From positions 2,976,001 through 3,040,000 of the forward strand of contig JAJHTX010000001.1 of the NCBI GenBank assembly GCA_032164295.1: a DNA stretch of 64,000 nt, read 5' to 3'. Below the pieces are notes generated by a model. That model was not told the origin of the DNA. It was given only the letters and a program-made list of their open reading frames with translations, and did no database searches. The translations under genes were made by a program, and so were the position numbers. Source of the stretch: Inonotus obliquus. Taxonomy: Eukaryota > Basidiomycota > Agaricomycetes > Hymenochaetales > Hymenochaetaceae. Shown in pieces: positions 23,985-38,620 of this stretch (position 1 is its first letter; every line of letters begins with the position of its first letter).

Positions 23985-24365
23985 AATCACCATCATCTCT
24001 AGTATCTCGGAACTAGTGTTTGCTTCTTTGCTTGGAAGCCTGCTTATGACTCTTGATCTCTGTGGACTACTGCGACGACTCGAACTGTGGACTGCTAGCT
24101 ATTCTTGCATTGGAAGACCGACTGTGAATATTGGTAGCAATGCTCGCGTACAACTACCGTGATACCTCGTGTACCCTTGATTACACCATTCGTTGATATG
24201 TAGCGAAATGCATAATTCATCTATCAAATTGCATTGGAAATTTTTATAAGTGATTCAACGAATAAGCGTCGGCTTGAGCGTTGAGGATGAGGGTCGGTTC
24301 AATTCTATCGCCGTAAATTCCGACGCAGAAGGGTCATGCTCCGGATCGCTTACATCGTCACAACA

Positions 24366-25401
24366 TTACAACAACCGTAGCTTGCCTGTTACCTGATTCA
24401 CAAGCCTACTCGGTCCTGAAACCACGTTAGCCGCATAACATGAGGGAGAGCATAGCCAACCCACCAGGACCGATTCCGAGAACAGTGCGTGAACCTGCCG
24501 CTATCTGCGTCCTGCCACTTCGCGAAGCTCAGAACATAAGTGAGTTGGAAGTGCCGTAACGACTTACGCATCATGGATAGAGCGTGCGCAAAGGTTCAAG
24601 CTACGAGCCAAAGCCTCTAGAGTATCCAGCTCATCTTCATTGTCTACGCGCAAGGCAACTTTGCTCTGCCTGTGAAACGAAGAGTTGACCAATGAAGCAA
24701 CTAAACATGTGTAGTGTAAACAAGGGGAGCTTACCCTGTTCTTTCCCAGCGCCGCAGGAGCTTGGAGGAGACACGTGAGTCAGTACGTGTGCAATAAAAT
24801 GGAAGAAAGGGAATGCCTACAGGAGGATTCGACTTGTTCAGGGACTTGTAGCACGCTAATGTCGCGTGGCTGGAGATAGGCAACTTGTGAATGACGCATC
24901 CCTACAATGGCTGATACTCGAAAGACTCACGAGCATCTATCATCACGGCGGATATCTCGTCAGAATTACGCAGAGGCAACGTGTTTCCGAGGAGATTGTG
25001 GAGAGAGTTAGAATGTTGCTAACTCACTGCGCCGCTATCTTGCCAGATGACATTCCGAGGTCCGTACGTACAACGAGGGCCTGTGCATTTTAATATAGAT
25101 CAGTCAAGGCATTGACCGGCTAGTGCAAGTATGAGCTTAATACTCTCACAAGTTTGTAGTCTTCGAGCATGCTAGCCTTTATGGACGCGAGATCCTCTCC
25201 CGGTTCAACTTCGGATGAATCTGAGTCTGCATTTGGTGCCTTGTCGCTAGTTGAAGGACCTCGTTGACCATTACTCTTTGATTCTGATTTTCTTCCGGAG
25301 CTTGAGTCCTTAGGGACCCAACGTGTACCGGCCCAGTAACCGACGGTGAGCGAGACCGTTACGAGCGCTGCGTATGTTGCGACTGAAGTGGCGCCTTCCA
25401 T
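24366..25401 (-). CDS. PTH2: Peptidyl-tRNA hydrolase 2 (Bit1/Pth2)
   Basis: Releases tRNA from peptidyl-tRNAs dropped by ribosomes. Exons 25401-25150, 25080-25028, 24936-24931, 24869-24821, 24760-24735, 24669-24568, 24517-24465 and 24415-24366 give 196 aa. An N-terminal helix (YAALVTVSLTVGYWAGT) matches the membrane/mitochondrial anchor of Bit1 homologues. The acidic linker leads into the hydrolase fold: ALVVRTDLGMSSGKIAAQCSH with the conserved lysine, ATLACY, SKVALRVDNEDEL, SLNLCARSIHDAGRTQIA and LGIGPGPSRLVNQVTGKLRLL. One exon is only 6 nt (ATGCTC), read Q-C-S across its borders. Family residues are all present, so I expect activity. A diverged paralogue sits at 52972-54043. Confidence 0.92.
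24931..24936 (-). other. 6-nt microexon (ATGCTC) in PTH2
   Basis: Flanked by TAG upstream and GTGAGT downstream on the minus strand. It completes Gln from CA+A, encodes Cys (TGC) and starts Ser (TC+C), restoring the invariant AAQCSHA motif. Total coding length is a multiple of three only if it is included. Confidence 0.88.
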
Positions 25402-26272
25402 CGTAAATAAAGCATGATTGAAAATAAACCGATTTACCCACCAATGGTTGTCATTTATATATAAAAGAGCTAGCGGAGAGCCAAGCTGCGGAAAAGCGAG
25501 TAATTAATGGGATCAAGTTGGAAAGGATTGCAGACTGAGAGAAAACGTGATCCCGACGCGTCTGGATAGACGCGACTCCTTCTGAACTTTATTCCATTTT
25601 AGGTATTGATCGCCGCTCCCTTTTTTATGTTGGATACCAAACTTGAACACGACGTTGGCTCTAGGATGACCCTCAAGCACTCTACCTATCAGTCTTTCAA
25701 CTAATTCCTGCTTACCACCGCTAATGATATCAAGACCGCGGCTGCCTCAACGGTATACGAGACATCGCCTATGGAAAAATGTGTACTCTCGCCCGATGCC
25801 ACTCTATCGCTCTGCGCGTCTACTGTGGACAGCGTTACATAGTCCCGACTCTCGCTGAAAACGATTGATACACAATTCCCTTTTGCGCTTATCCCCGCGT
25901 TTCATATTCCCTAGTCTTGATATCGGTTTCCTTCACGCTGGGCGCCGAGGGGTAACTAGCAATACATTCCGCTTGCTGCAAGTATCCGAATGGTCCAGAA
26001 CAGCTAAACGTAGTGGGGGGGAGGAATCACCTTGGATCTACCTCGTGCTCTCCCTCGGCTGATGCTCCGCTCTGACGATCGGACCTCCATCTAATCCCCT
26101 AGTCTCAAATTTTTACAACTTCTTCTCAAACCGATCCGACAAATTCACGTCATGCACCACGAATGACTACACAGTTATTTTGCAGAATCATCTTCTATTA
26201 AAGGTCATGAAGCAAATTTGAAGTACGTAGCTACTCGTGCCTCCTCCCGAATATTTACATCCTGCTAATCCG
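25402..26272. other. Intergenic, no gene seen
   Basis: 870 bp between the divergent PTH2 and MFS genes. Only short unsupported ORFs are present, so it should hold both promoters. No repeat or RNA gene was recognised. Confidence 0.5.
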
Positions 26273-28888
26273 ATGTCCGTTACGGTCCAGCACTATGCTT
26301 CTCCTTCCTCAGTACACGAACAAGCTAGTTCGGCCCCGGGCTCAACGGAGAAAACGGATCTTCCTCAACGCCAAAACGTAAGGACCTTACGCTCAAAGAC
26401 GTACACGAACATCCAAACTCACTTCTATAATATTCTTGGGTAACTCTCTAGGACCCGAGTACCAGTGGTCCAAAGAGACCTAAACCATTGCACTCTCGAG
26501 AGCCACGCGTCGCAATTCCTTGCTCTGAGCAAGAGCCAACGCCCTCGGTGAACATTGATTCTGACAGCAGCGTTCGGACCGTTTCGCGAACTTCGACAGA
26601 ACCGGCTCGTCATGCTACCCTAAAAACGCCCGAGCGCTTTTGGTTTAGGTGTTGCGGCGCGTTCTTTGCCCTGTTTACCGCTGGATGGGCTGATGGCCGT
26701 GAGTTTTGAATATAATGATACTCGCTCAGATACCTTAACGTTTGATACAGTGACCGGAGCGATACTGCCTCGTATGTCAAACTACTTGCTTAGCATCTCT
26801 GTGCCTATATTAAACTTTGGAGTCCAGACATCAAGGAAGACTTCAATTTAAGCTACATGTTATCGTCTCTTCTATTCGTAACGAGTACGCTTGGGTAGGT
26901 CTTTATTTCCATGGCCCGACTTCTGCCCAAACTTACGAATATGCTGATATTACAGCTTCGCTCTCGGTGTCATAATGATCGAACATGTCATGTGTCTGTT
27001 GGGTAGCCTTCATTTCAACTGGATCGAGTTTCCGAGGCCGCCGAATTCTTGGGGCGGCCGAGAAACACGTAAAAGGGCGCGAGCCCCTTCGTCCGTTTTC
27101 ACCGAGGAAAATAGGATTGGCGATAAGCGCAATTCTCCCTCCCGGGCTCGATTTCGGATTTTAGTAATGGCAAGCATCCTACATGCGAGCTTCTTCATAC
27201 TTATGGGTACTGCCAATGGCTTGCCAAACGTCCTGGTTGCCTATTTCGTCGCTGCTCTAGGAAAAGCTTTCTTGAATGGTACGTATTCCCACGATAATAT
27301 AAGAATTGGAACTTACTCATAAAGTTCACTCAGGCACTGTGTAAGTACTTGGTACGATGATACCTGGCTAAGATCTCAACAAAACACAGAAATGCATATG
27401 TCGCGAGCAGCCCGAAGCGACCTCTAGGTCAATTGTACGCGTGTAATTGTGAGTAGAAATATTATGGGTATGTTCTGCTCCATGATTGATGAAATCTTAT
27501 ACTCCAGCCATCGGTGCCTTTGCGGCCCCGTTGGTGTGCCAGACCTTGCTTGCAAGGGGCATCCCGTGGACGCACTTTTATCTCGGTTCCCTGGCACTTT
27601 CCGCAATCAATACAAGTCTTCTTGCCCTCTCTTTCCGCCCTACTCGGAACGATAGCATCGAGGAGGGGTGCCGTATCACTAGCGATCCACATGTCAACAC
27701 TGAATCGAATTGTAGTGCTGCGGGTATTACCGAGGAAGGGACCATGGTAATTGATCGAGCTGGAACGGCGCTCAGCGAGAAGTCTCTGGCCTCAAACTCT
27801 TCCTCACCTTCCCCGTCATTGACCGGACAAAAGGACCGATCGTGTATGTGCGCCGAGCTCATATTTTTCTGTGCTATTTGTTGATTACCCTTTAGGTCTG
27901 AGACCCATCCTGAGACTACGTTATGTGTGGGCCTTTTCCTTTTTCATGCTGATTTACAGCGGAAGGTGTGGCTCATAATTATCCTCCCTTTTACCCTTCT
28001 AATGGCCAGCCTAGTGAAACCGCTACGCAAGGCTATGTGAGCTACTCCCCAAACTACGAATCTTGAACTTTATCTTAATCAGTTTACCAGATGGCCACTT
28101 ATCTTTTAGCGGTCAGGGTGCGTAGTTATGTCTACAATGTCGATTTGCTGTATACCAATACGCAATAATCCAGAACGCAAACCCAAACACAGTGGGCTAC
28201 GTGACTAGTGGATTCTGGGGCGGCATGGCGATCACCCGGTTCATTACCGGCTTCGCCTCACCATAGTATGTATTATCTTGCCATATGGAAGTGACCTACT
28301 CAATTAGGATCTTCGAACTTAAAGTCTTAGCTTCGCTCAGCGCAAGCACACCATCCATTTCATTCTCAGTAAGCGTTCAACAATACGTGCGCATGAAAAT
28401 TGACGCCCTAATTTTCTGATGACTCTCGACAGTCTCCGCTCTCTCGATGCACTTCTGCATCTGGTTCATAGATTCCGTCTTTGAGAACGCGTTTTCTACA
28501 GGGATTATTGGGTTACTTTATGGACCCGTCTACCCGAGCGTGCTAGCGCTCGCTGTAGATCTGCTACCGACAGAAACACACATGATAGGGATGGCAATAG
28601 TGTGAGTATATTACATTCCCAAGTCTACATAGCCTAGAAGCCAATCGACTAAACATTCCATGCAGCGCCGGCTTTTCCAACCTTGGCAGTTGTGAGTGAC
28701 GGTTATCATATTACTTTTCGCCTGCAACTGATAGATTGCTCTTGTACATAGCTATTTTTCCATTCCTCTGTGGTGCCCTGTCAAATATCCTTGGTCCGAA
28801 GGTTCTAGTGTATATGACTGTCTCGCAGACGGTGACATTAATTATCCTTTGGGTATTCTTCCCGACTAGAACTCCCCTTTACCAGTAG
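26273..28888 (+). CDS. Major facilitator superfamily transporter
   Basis: Multi-exon gene starting MSVTVQHYAS at 26273 and ending TPLYQ* at 28888. A Ser/Pro-rich cytosolic N-terminus of about 110 residues precedes the helices. Motifs in order: GWADGLTGAILPR (helix 1 and loop), SYMLSSLLFVTSTLGFALG, FRILVMASILHASFFILMG, FVAALGKAFLNGTVNAYVAS, IGAFAAPLVCQTLLARG. A hydrophilic central loop follows, then YVWAFSFFMLIYSG, NTVGYVTSGFWGGMAITRF, GIIGLLYGPVYPSVLALA and VAGFSNLGSAIFPFLCGA. The second half carries the fucose/sugar-permease-like pattern, but the substrate cannot be told. It includes a 7-nt exon (27334-27340). The frame around 27003-27150 reads through an extra hydrophilic stretch whose splicing I could not settle. 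Confidence 0.82.
27334..27340 (+). other. 7-nt microexon (GCACTGT) in the MFS gene
   Basis: Lies between CACTCAG and GTAAGT. Joined to its neighbours it reads N-G-T-V-N-A-Y, matching the NxxxNxY segment usual in this MFS subgroup. The flanking introns are 55 and 49 nt. Confidence 0.75.
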
Positions 28889-29156
28889 ATGAACTGATCA
28901 CGCTTCCTCGGTGTACCGTTAAGCTACAAAAGATCATAATTAAGCGGTAGTTCCAATCTTGTACATAGCCTCGATAGATTGTTTATTGATCCCAAAGTAT
29001 GTCAAGTAAATAGTTTGTCGTGGTATACATTGTAACGTGGGATGAACAGCGTGCGTGAATACAAACACGAAACCGAACCGAACAATCGAGAGCAAGGTTA
29101 GAATAACAGCACAGCGACGTGACGAGTGATAGCCTGAATAAATTGAAGGAAGCTTC

Positions 29157-31012
29157 TCAGTCGGTATCAGAGCCAGTTTCTTCTCCTTCAATATCTATGT
29201 ACGCAATCAATGAGGGATATGCGTCTTTCGAATTAACGAACTTCGGGGACTTACCTATGAGGAAATTTGACTCGGGCCTTCTAACAGGTGGAGGTGGTGG
29301 CGCTAGTGTTGGTATAGTATGAGCAGGAGGTGGAGGTTTCTTCGGTGGACCCGTCCCCGTAACCTTCTTCGGTTTACTCGCTGGTCCACTAATACCACCC
29401 ATACCACCTCCAACGCCCGTACCAGAACCAAGAGAGAAACTTCCCGTTTTACTCCTTCCACGACCAATACTCTCCGCATTAGGCAAAGAGGGGCTGATCG
29501 TAGACGAATGCTGCGATTGTGATTCCGTCCCTTCAGCATCAGCATCTCCCATATCTTCAAGCATACTTCCCGTACCCATACCAGGGAAAGAGTCACCTTC
29601 TGCTTCGGATGAAGAAGGCGAGGAAGAATGGATTGCTGATGGAGGTGAGTGAGAGGTTTTGGATAGGTGTGAGGCGATTGAAGGTGTGGGTGTTGAGCGG
29701 AGTTTGGATGGCTTGGATGATGAACTTGGTGGGCCTAGGCGCTTTTTGAATTTTGAATTATACGCCAGTGGGGAACGTGTGTTGGATAGTCACGTCGGAT
29801 AAGGTGAGGTGAAGTGAGATGAGGTGAGATGAAACGTCTGGGAGGAAAGAGAGTACTTACATTTGCGGGAAGACGAGGTGGACCTGTTCCGCTTGGTGTG
29901 GCTGAAATGGTTAACGAACAAGACGAATTGAATAGACGCGCTCGTTGAGTTTCGCCTGATGGGATGAAGAAAAAGCTTACCTTTCCCTTTCTTTTGCTTC
30001 TTTGCAGGAGAAGGTTGTAGAGATCCCGCCTTTGGTAAAGAAACTAGTTTAGAACTGTGACAGTGGCAGTAAGTACGGGAACTTACGTGCTTCTGGTTGG
30101 TAATTTCTTCGTCGGCGACTGATTGAAGTTAGTTAGTAATTGAGAACGCAAAGTTACCCCGCACGCGTACCTAAAGTCCTTCCTTTCGCCTTACTCTTCC
30201 CCTTAATTACCCTCGGTTCTTCGATGTCATCAACATACGGTGAGCCCGAGCGAGTATTCGCATTCGTCCTTCATTTTCAATTCAAAATCAGTCACTTCCA
30301 ATCACCAACTCTAAACGGAGTAATATCGCACTTTGTTCTCGTAACGGCATTGCGCTGAGCGGTACGTCTTACACCGGTACCTATTCCGAGACAAGTAGTG
30401 AGATGCTGCGCATAGCGATTTGAAGCAACCTAAAGGGGCGGGTCTTAAGACAATGTTGATGTTCTGATCATTCGGAGACTCACGGGCCGTTGACAGTTGA
30501 CGCAATCGAGGTTAATGTTCCCGTCAGTCTTATTCGAGCCACCAGGAGTACTAGTTCCAGGTTGTGAAGTTCCGTCCAAGCCGGGAGAACCTGCTCGTGA
30601 AGTTCCCGCCAAGGGTGCATTTGCAGAAACATTGTGCACTAAAGCAGCGTGGATTAACCAGGGTTTGACGGCAAGACGTGCATGCCGGGTTACCTTGATT
30701 GCATCTACAACAATAGTTAATTATGAGTGCCGAACAAAGGTCAGCCGAACTGAAACTCACTTCATTCCACATATCTTACAAACCCCCATACTACGCCTTA
30801 CTTCCTTCTGAGCTTGTATAGCAGCATCCATCACAACATCTCCCAGCATAGAAGAGAAAATCCGAGTCGTCTACAAAGATACCGACGGGGGTCAATTTCA
30901 ACTTTTAAAGTCAAACAGCAAACTACCACAACACCAAGACACACGTTATTGAACAAAACCAAATTGAACTCACCAAATCAGAGAGCACAGCGTCTTTATC
31001 TCCCTTCGACAT
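29157..31012 (-). CDS. Sgf11-like SAGA deubiquitinase-module subunit
   Basis: The start MSKGDKDAVLSDL is at 31012. Next comes TTRIFSSMLGDVVMDAAIQAQKEVRRSMGVCKICG, a helix that in Sgf11 packs on Ubp8 and Sus1. After a Gly/Ser/Thr linker comes the C2HC finger DCVNCQRPVASNRYAQHLTTC (Cys-x2-Cys, His-x3-Cys), the hallmark of Sgf11, then LGIGTGVRRTAQRN. The rest (29157-30200) is a long disordered tail rich in Ser, Pro, Lys and Gly, ending EETGSDTD. Yeast Sgf11 is about 100 aa, so the tail is a large extension. Splice sites in the tail are only partly resolved. Assignment rests on the finger motif. Confidence 0.75.
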
Positions 31013-31624
31013 GTTTTCATCCAATTTCTTTTAAATTTCCGTGATAGATAAGGAGAAGAAGAGATGCTGTTAGCTGGCAGAAGAAGAAAGTTGAAAGTGA
31101 TCCGCGAAGTTGGCGACGGGAACGCGGATCGTTGGTTTGTACGTAAGCCGACGAAACGCGTCGAGACGCGTACCGTGACAAACCCGTATAAGTCACGCCT
31201 CTCTTTGCGCACAACCGTACTGCACTGTACATAATGACACTATCACATCTTGCACCATGGCTACACTGAATATCTCGTAAGGTCAAAATTACGCCCCCCC
31301 CGGATTTGGTCAAGATCTGACCTCCTCAATGGGCAGCATCCCTGATTGGTTTCTCCTTTTCACGTCTCTGGTCTGTCCTAGATCACTTGTAAGTACGTGG
31401 GTAGGACGTTTGGGCTCGGAAGCGATAGTTGATTGAAGATGGTGCCACGAAGGAGTAAAGTTGCATAGACCTTGAGATTCAGGAACGTTAGCATCACTCA
31501 AATAGAGCGCTCACATCTCCGACACGCAAGTGACACGTCGACAATTTCTCCGATAAAACGACTTTCCGAAATTCCGATTCTAAGAGCGCCTTGCTGAAGC
31601 CCCTTGAAGTCTAATTCTAAGCAA

Positions 31625-32664
31625 ATGGACAGAAACAAGGCATCTTCCGATTTCTCAATCCGCTGTCTTCCAGAAGGTGTTATCTTCCCAGTTCAAATGT
31701 CAATGCTCGTTGAAGGTAGCGAAGTCTTCGGTGAGTCCAATCCAAGAATAGCACAAATATTCAAGTCCAAGCTGACACCGACTTTGCTCAAGCTAACATG
31801 TTCGCATGTTGCGATGCGGATAACGAAGGGAGAGCATCTCGTTGCATAGACGTCTATGAATCCTCGAACGACATGGCCATTCTAATCCGACTCCTACACG
31901 AACCGCCTCCAGAAATACCAGGAACCAAAACGCGAGAACCACATACAAAGCAGAGCTCCAGAGCTCCCTCCCCTGTCATCCCGTACCTATTACTTCCCCG
32001 CCTATTCGCACTTGCCGATAAATACTCGCTCAAACCACCGATCATGCAAGTTCTAGAATCTCACCTCGCAGCACAAGTCTCAGTCACACCCCTGCTTGTA
32101 TACGGTCTTGCCATTCAATATTCCTTTCCCGAAGTTGCGGACAACGCAAGCAAACTCCTCGCTTTTACACCCTTGGAGGCATACAGCGTAGAGGATATCA
32201 AAATCATCCCAAGCACAGAGGCGTACCACAAGCTGTTACAGCTCCAGAGCCTTCGAAAGCAGAAGATGAAAGAGCTTATAATAAAGGAGGAGTTATTTCC
32301 GCATGGGTACGGCGCGTGTAGCAATCACAAGGTCCATGCAGAGGAAATGTGGAATAGGAGGCGGAGAAGGATCTTATCAGAGCTACATTGTGGTAAGCAT
32401 TGAGATGATACAACTGAGGCGCTCGCTAACGGCGTACCAGGTACCAATGTTGCCACCATAATGTCGCAACGTTTGAACAGCACAGTCAAAGCATGCAAGG
32501 TCTGCAAGAAAGCGTGGGTAGCAGCCACTGAAATGCTCGACGTGAGTCCTTTCTCTTCTTGCCTTCATGGTGTCATACATGAATAACGCGGTCTCCATCG
32601 ACGACAGTATAAATGTAAGAAAGCCATTCGTCGCATAAGCCAAATGGACAAGGAAGGGTATTAG
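31625..32664 (+). CDS. BTB/POZ domain protein
   Basis: Exons 31625-31730, 31793-32392, 32441-32541 and 32608-32664 give 287 aa. The N-terminus (SSDFSIRCLPEGVIFPVQMSMLVEGSEVFANMF) fits the first strand-helix part of a BTB fold in the divergent form common in mushrooms. After it come VYESSNDMAILIRLLHEPP and a helical region (LLPRLFALADKYSLKPPIMQVL) like the BTB-associated helices. The C-terminal part has paired cysteines (TVKACKVCKKAW, YKCKKAI) that may bind metal. BTB proteins often bind Cullin-3, but the mushroom group has no assigned role. It converges on PXMP4 with 93 bp between stops. Confidence 0.72.
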
Positions 32665-32757
32665 AGGTATCAAGCTCATGTGTATTATCTCGCTGGATAT
32701 CATAGTCTCGCCATCGTCTAGAACTCTAAGTGAAATCAATCGGATATATCTCTCAAG

Positions 32758-33596
32758 CTACTTGTTGTGCCACAAGAGCGTCCGGAGACCATCCCATCTC
32801 TCCGAGTCCTGAATAAAACACCCAGTCAGCAAACTATCCATAAGGCTGACACTTATACAAACTCCTTACCTTGTACAAATACATCATCGAACTCCACATC
32901 CCTGGCTGAATCCTTTCGCCTTGGTTCTCGAACAACCACATGACCGCACCCCACGCTAGGGCGGCAAAGACAGTGAACTGTCTCGAATCAGGGTGTAGAG
33001 GACGTGCAGGCATGCCTGGATTAGGTGGTGCCTTGCAATACGGGTTTGCGCGGTCTCGCGTAAGGAGTGCGGCAACCACACGTGAAGCAACGTATAGCAC
33101 AATCTATCTCAACATGAGTAAATGAAGAAATACGTTCGCGTGTTGCACGTATGCAAGACATACCTGCTCGTTGATAGGCGTTCTATCACCAAACACCACA
33201 TACCCACCAACCAATCCAGCAAAGAACGTGTCTGTAGTTTGTGACTTGCCGTGTAACTTCCTCTGTGCAATCATCGTAATCTTGTATAACGTCACGAATT
33301 TCGCCAAATTGAACGCATGATCTTTTGTCATACGACAGACGTTACGTATTCGAGATCTCCAACTAAAATGAATGAACCACGATCATGTTAGCAAGCTCTT
33401 CCCTTGTTGCCACTCCAGCAAGTTCGGAGCAACGACAGCGTGATACGTACTCTGACTTTGAGAACAAAAGAGACATGATTAAAGCATGCGGGAAACGGAT
33501 CTTGACGCCGTACACGATACCATTTCGTATACCTTTGAGAATAGCGAAGAAGTCATGATACCTGGGGTTCAAGAGGATAGAGTTGATTGTCGACAT
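32758..33596 (-). CDS. Peroxisomal membrane protein 4 (PXMP4/PMP24)
   Basis: Tim17-family integral membrane protein of peroxisomes. Exons 33596-33451, 33362-33164, 33103-32870 and 32808-32758 give 209 aa, the family length. Clear motifs: FAILKGIRNGIVYGVKIRFPHALIM, HAFNLAKFVTLYK, FFAGLVGGYVVFGDRTPINEQI, FAALAWGAVMWLFE and PGMWSSMMYLYKDS. The matches run through the whole protein, so the call is firm. The frame also opens upstream to a further Met at 33623, but MSTINS at 33596 aligns better with the family start. Confidence 0.92.
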
Positions 33597-33901
33597 CCTA
33601 TCTCGTTCGAACAAGTACAGCAAGCGTAATCAGAGATGAAGAAGAGACGTCTAGCAAGGTGAAGATGGGCAGGAATGTGGGGGGAGGAGACAAGAGCCGT
33701 GAAATATAGGTATAGGAGAGAAAAAGGAACTTGTGAGTGGTGCGCTACGTAACGCGACTGCCGGTATCACATGAAAGTCACCTTACGCAACTATTTTTAC
33801 TACACCGTCTAAACACCCATCACTCTACTATTTTACAATACAAAAAGTATGATTCTTGACTCGATAGAATACATGCGTTCAGACAAACAGACAAAAGCAC
33901 T

Positions 33902-36619
<2,718 letters not shown>

Positions 36620-38047
36620 GGTTGGAGGAGGAACTAGAGGTGAGAGCGCGTGGTCAGACGCGTGCCAAATTCTTTCGCGATAAAGCCGGCCCTAAACCAT
36701 TACATAACGTTTCGATGGGATTTACGATTGGACGACCATCACGTCCTCGTCTTCCAAAGCCTGAAGTGGGATGATCCTACTTGAAAGGTTCAGAGGTAGC
36801 TATCCATTTCTATGCCCTCAAGCTGACTTTGCCCATAAGGCGCCAATGGATCTTTACCCACGCACCTTGCAGTGTAGAAATCGCACAAAACAGATAGGAA
36901 TTTCGCTGAAAATACCCTCCGGACCAAGGTACGTCTTGTCCTAGGTTAATACGCAGATAGCACATGAGTTTCTAGGGGCCTCACTTAGTCGTATCAAGAG
37001 TATGACCACGGTATCTTCTGTATACTGTTCAACCGTTGAATGTTACCCGCCTGGATGGTGAAGAACCTGGGAACAGATGCGTGCTCTGATATTGATTGAA
37101 TTCCGATCGTACATATTCCCACTGCTACATGGCGCTTCTGCGATTCCATCTTTGCGGCGGCACGTTATCTAAGGCGGTACTTATAAATGACGCCTGGGCA
37201 TGGACGTTTGGGCTCTATCGTGGTGGGCGTCAGCACCGCAGTCCCTACTTAACCGGGCCCCATGTCAGACGGAATTTTACAAGCACAAGACGACTGCCAT
37301 CCATAATCGGCGGTTGTTATGAAATTTGAGTGATGAGTCGCTGGACAGCGTCAAATTCTTACTAGTCTTTTCATTCTACACGCTGGCACTACCATATGTC
37401 CATCGCATGTTCACACAGAATAACCGAGCTATCTGGTGTCCACAAGCATTCGGCTCGGCGGAGGTACTTTTCTAGTCAGACATGTTATCGATGCGTCGAC
37501 AGGTCACTTTTCCTGGTTACTGTTACTGCAATTATGAAATCGATAAACAATTACACCGTGCAAATTCGTATTGCCCTTTAAATCTCAAATGAGCCGCTGC
37601 TTCTTCATCCGAGCAGGTTTCTTTACGCATTATCCGTGGCGGGTGGCGAGATGAAGGGCAAGTTATTTAATATTCAATGCGAATTCTTTGCGCGGCAATA
37701 ACCTGGTCACACGGTCCGAAATTCCTGTCTTGGGAGGATCGCTTATAGCCGGTCCTACATAAGCGTCTTCCTACCACTTTCCAGCTCTTTCCTGCCTCCT
37801 TTGCGATTCACCACCACCACCCCTCCCCTCGATACGTTCCAAAGTATCGTGCGGCTTTTGCGTATAACAAGCCACTTCTTCTAACGCGCCTCTGACAAAC
37901 CCCACTTTATAGCCCCTTCAACATCACCACCACCATTCTATACCCTGCCCTTGACCCACTCGCGTCTCACCAGCCGCCTTTGTTCACAGAGAAAGCGTAT
38001 TCTCTTCCATCGAAAGCCAGAAGGTCTCCAGCCCGAGAAGAATCAAG
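36620..38047. other. Divergent intergenic region of 1.4 kb
   Basis: Separates MCM3 (-) from the Yippee gene (+). No coding frame is convincing. The 300 bp before the Yippee ATG are C/T-rich, as expected for a promoter and leader. Confidence 0.5.
36658..36663. promoter_or_regulatory. MCB-like box ACGCGT upstream of MCM3
   Basis: Palindromic ACGCGT, 39 bp before the MCM3 ATG. In yeasts this is the MBF site that drives G1/S genes including MCMs. That it works so here is inferred from position and gene identity. Confidence 0.5.
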
Positions 38048-38620
38048 ATGGGTATGCGTTATAGGCAATATTTGGCAGGAGCACGCATTTACGGCTGCTC
38101 AACCTGCCGCACGCACCTTGCAACAATCCACTCAATGATCTCTCGTGTGAGCAACCAGCTTCGCACACCGGTAATGAATTAACTCCACTAATCATGATCT
38201 TCTTCGTGTGTGAAGGCTTTTAATGGTCAACACGGTCGGGCCTATCTATTTGATGGCGTGTAAGTGGCGTGTCTGCTTCCGAAACGGCAATTAGATGGCT
38301 CTGACGGGAGCAATGTTTTCTTCGGATGAAATTTCTAGTGTCAATGTTGTTGAAGGAGAACCTAGCGAGCGTCAAATGACTACCGGAAACCATCGAGTTC
38401 GCGATATCTACTGCGTCAAGTGTGGGACGACCCTCGGATGGAAATACGTGAGATTCTCTACATTAATATACTACCTCAGAAGTCCGAACCTGTCCCGCTG
38501 ACGCGCTTGCTTCGGCATTTCTTCTGGTCTGCTGAACAGGATTTTGCATACGATGTAACGCAGAAGTACAAGGAAGGAAAGTACATCCTCGAACGGAACC
38601 TACTGGTAGACGTCCAGTGA
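38048..38620 (+). CDS. Yippee-family zinc-binding protein
   Basis: Exons 38048-38146, 38216-38259, 38339-38447 and 38540-38620 give 110 aa, the family size. It is Yippee throughout: [23 protein letters not shown] with the first Cys-x2-Cys, [35 protein letters not shown], the second pair in [12 protein letters not shown], and [15 protein letters not shown]. Four cysteines bind one zinc in the Mis18/Yippee fold. Members act in mitosis, stress or ubiquitin-ligase complexes; the role of this one is unknown. The C-terminus ends VDVQ. Confidence 0.93.

Noticed and set aside
24427..24464. Stop at 24427 as the end of PTH2
   Set aside because: Using GTGGGT as donor and TTTCAG as acceptor restores the conserved VTGKLRLL terminus, so the CDS ends at 24366.
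27003..27150. An intron in the MFS gene after CLLG
   Set aside because: GTAGCC could be a donor but no acceptor keeps the downstream frame, so no junction was asserted.
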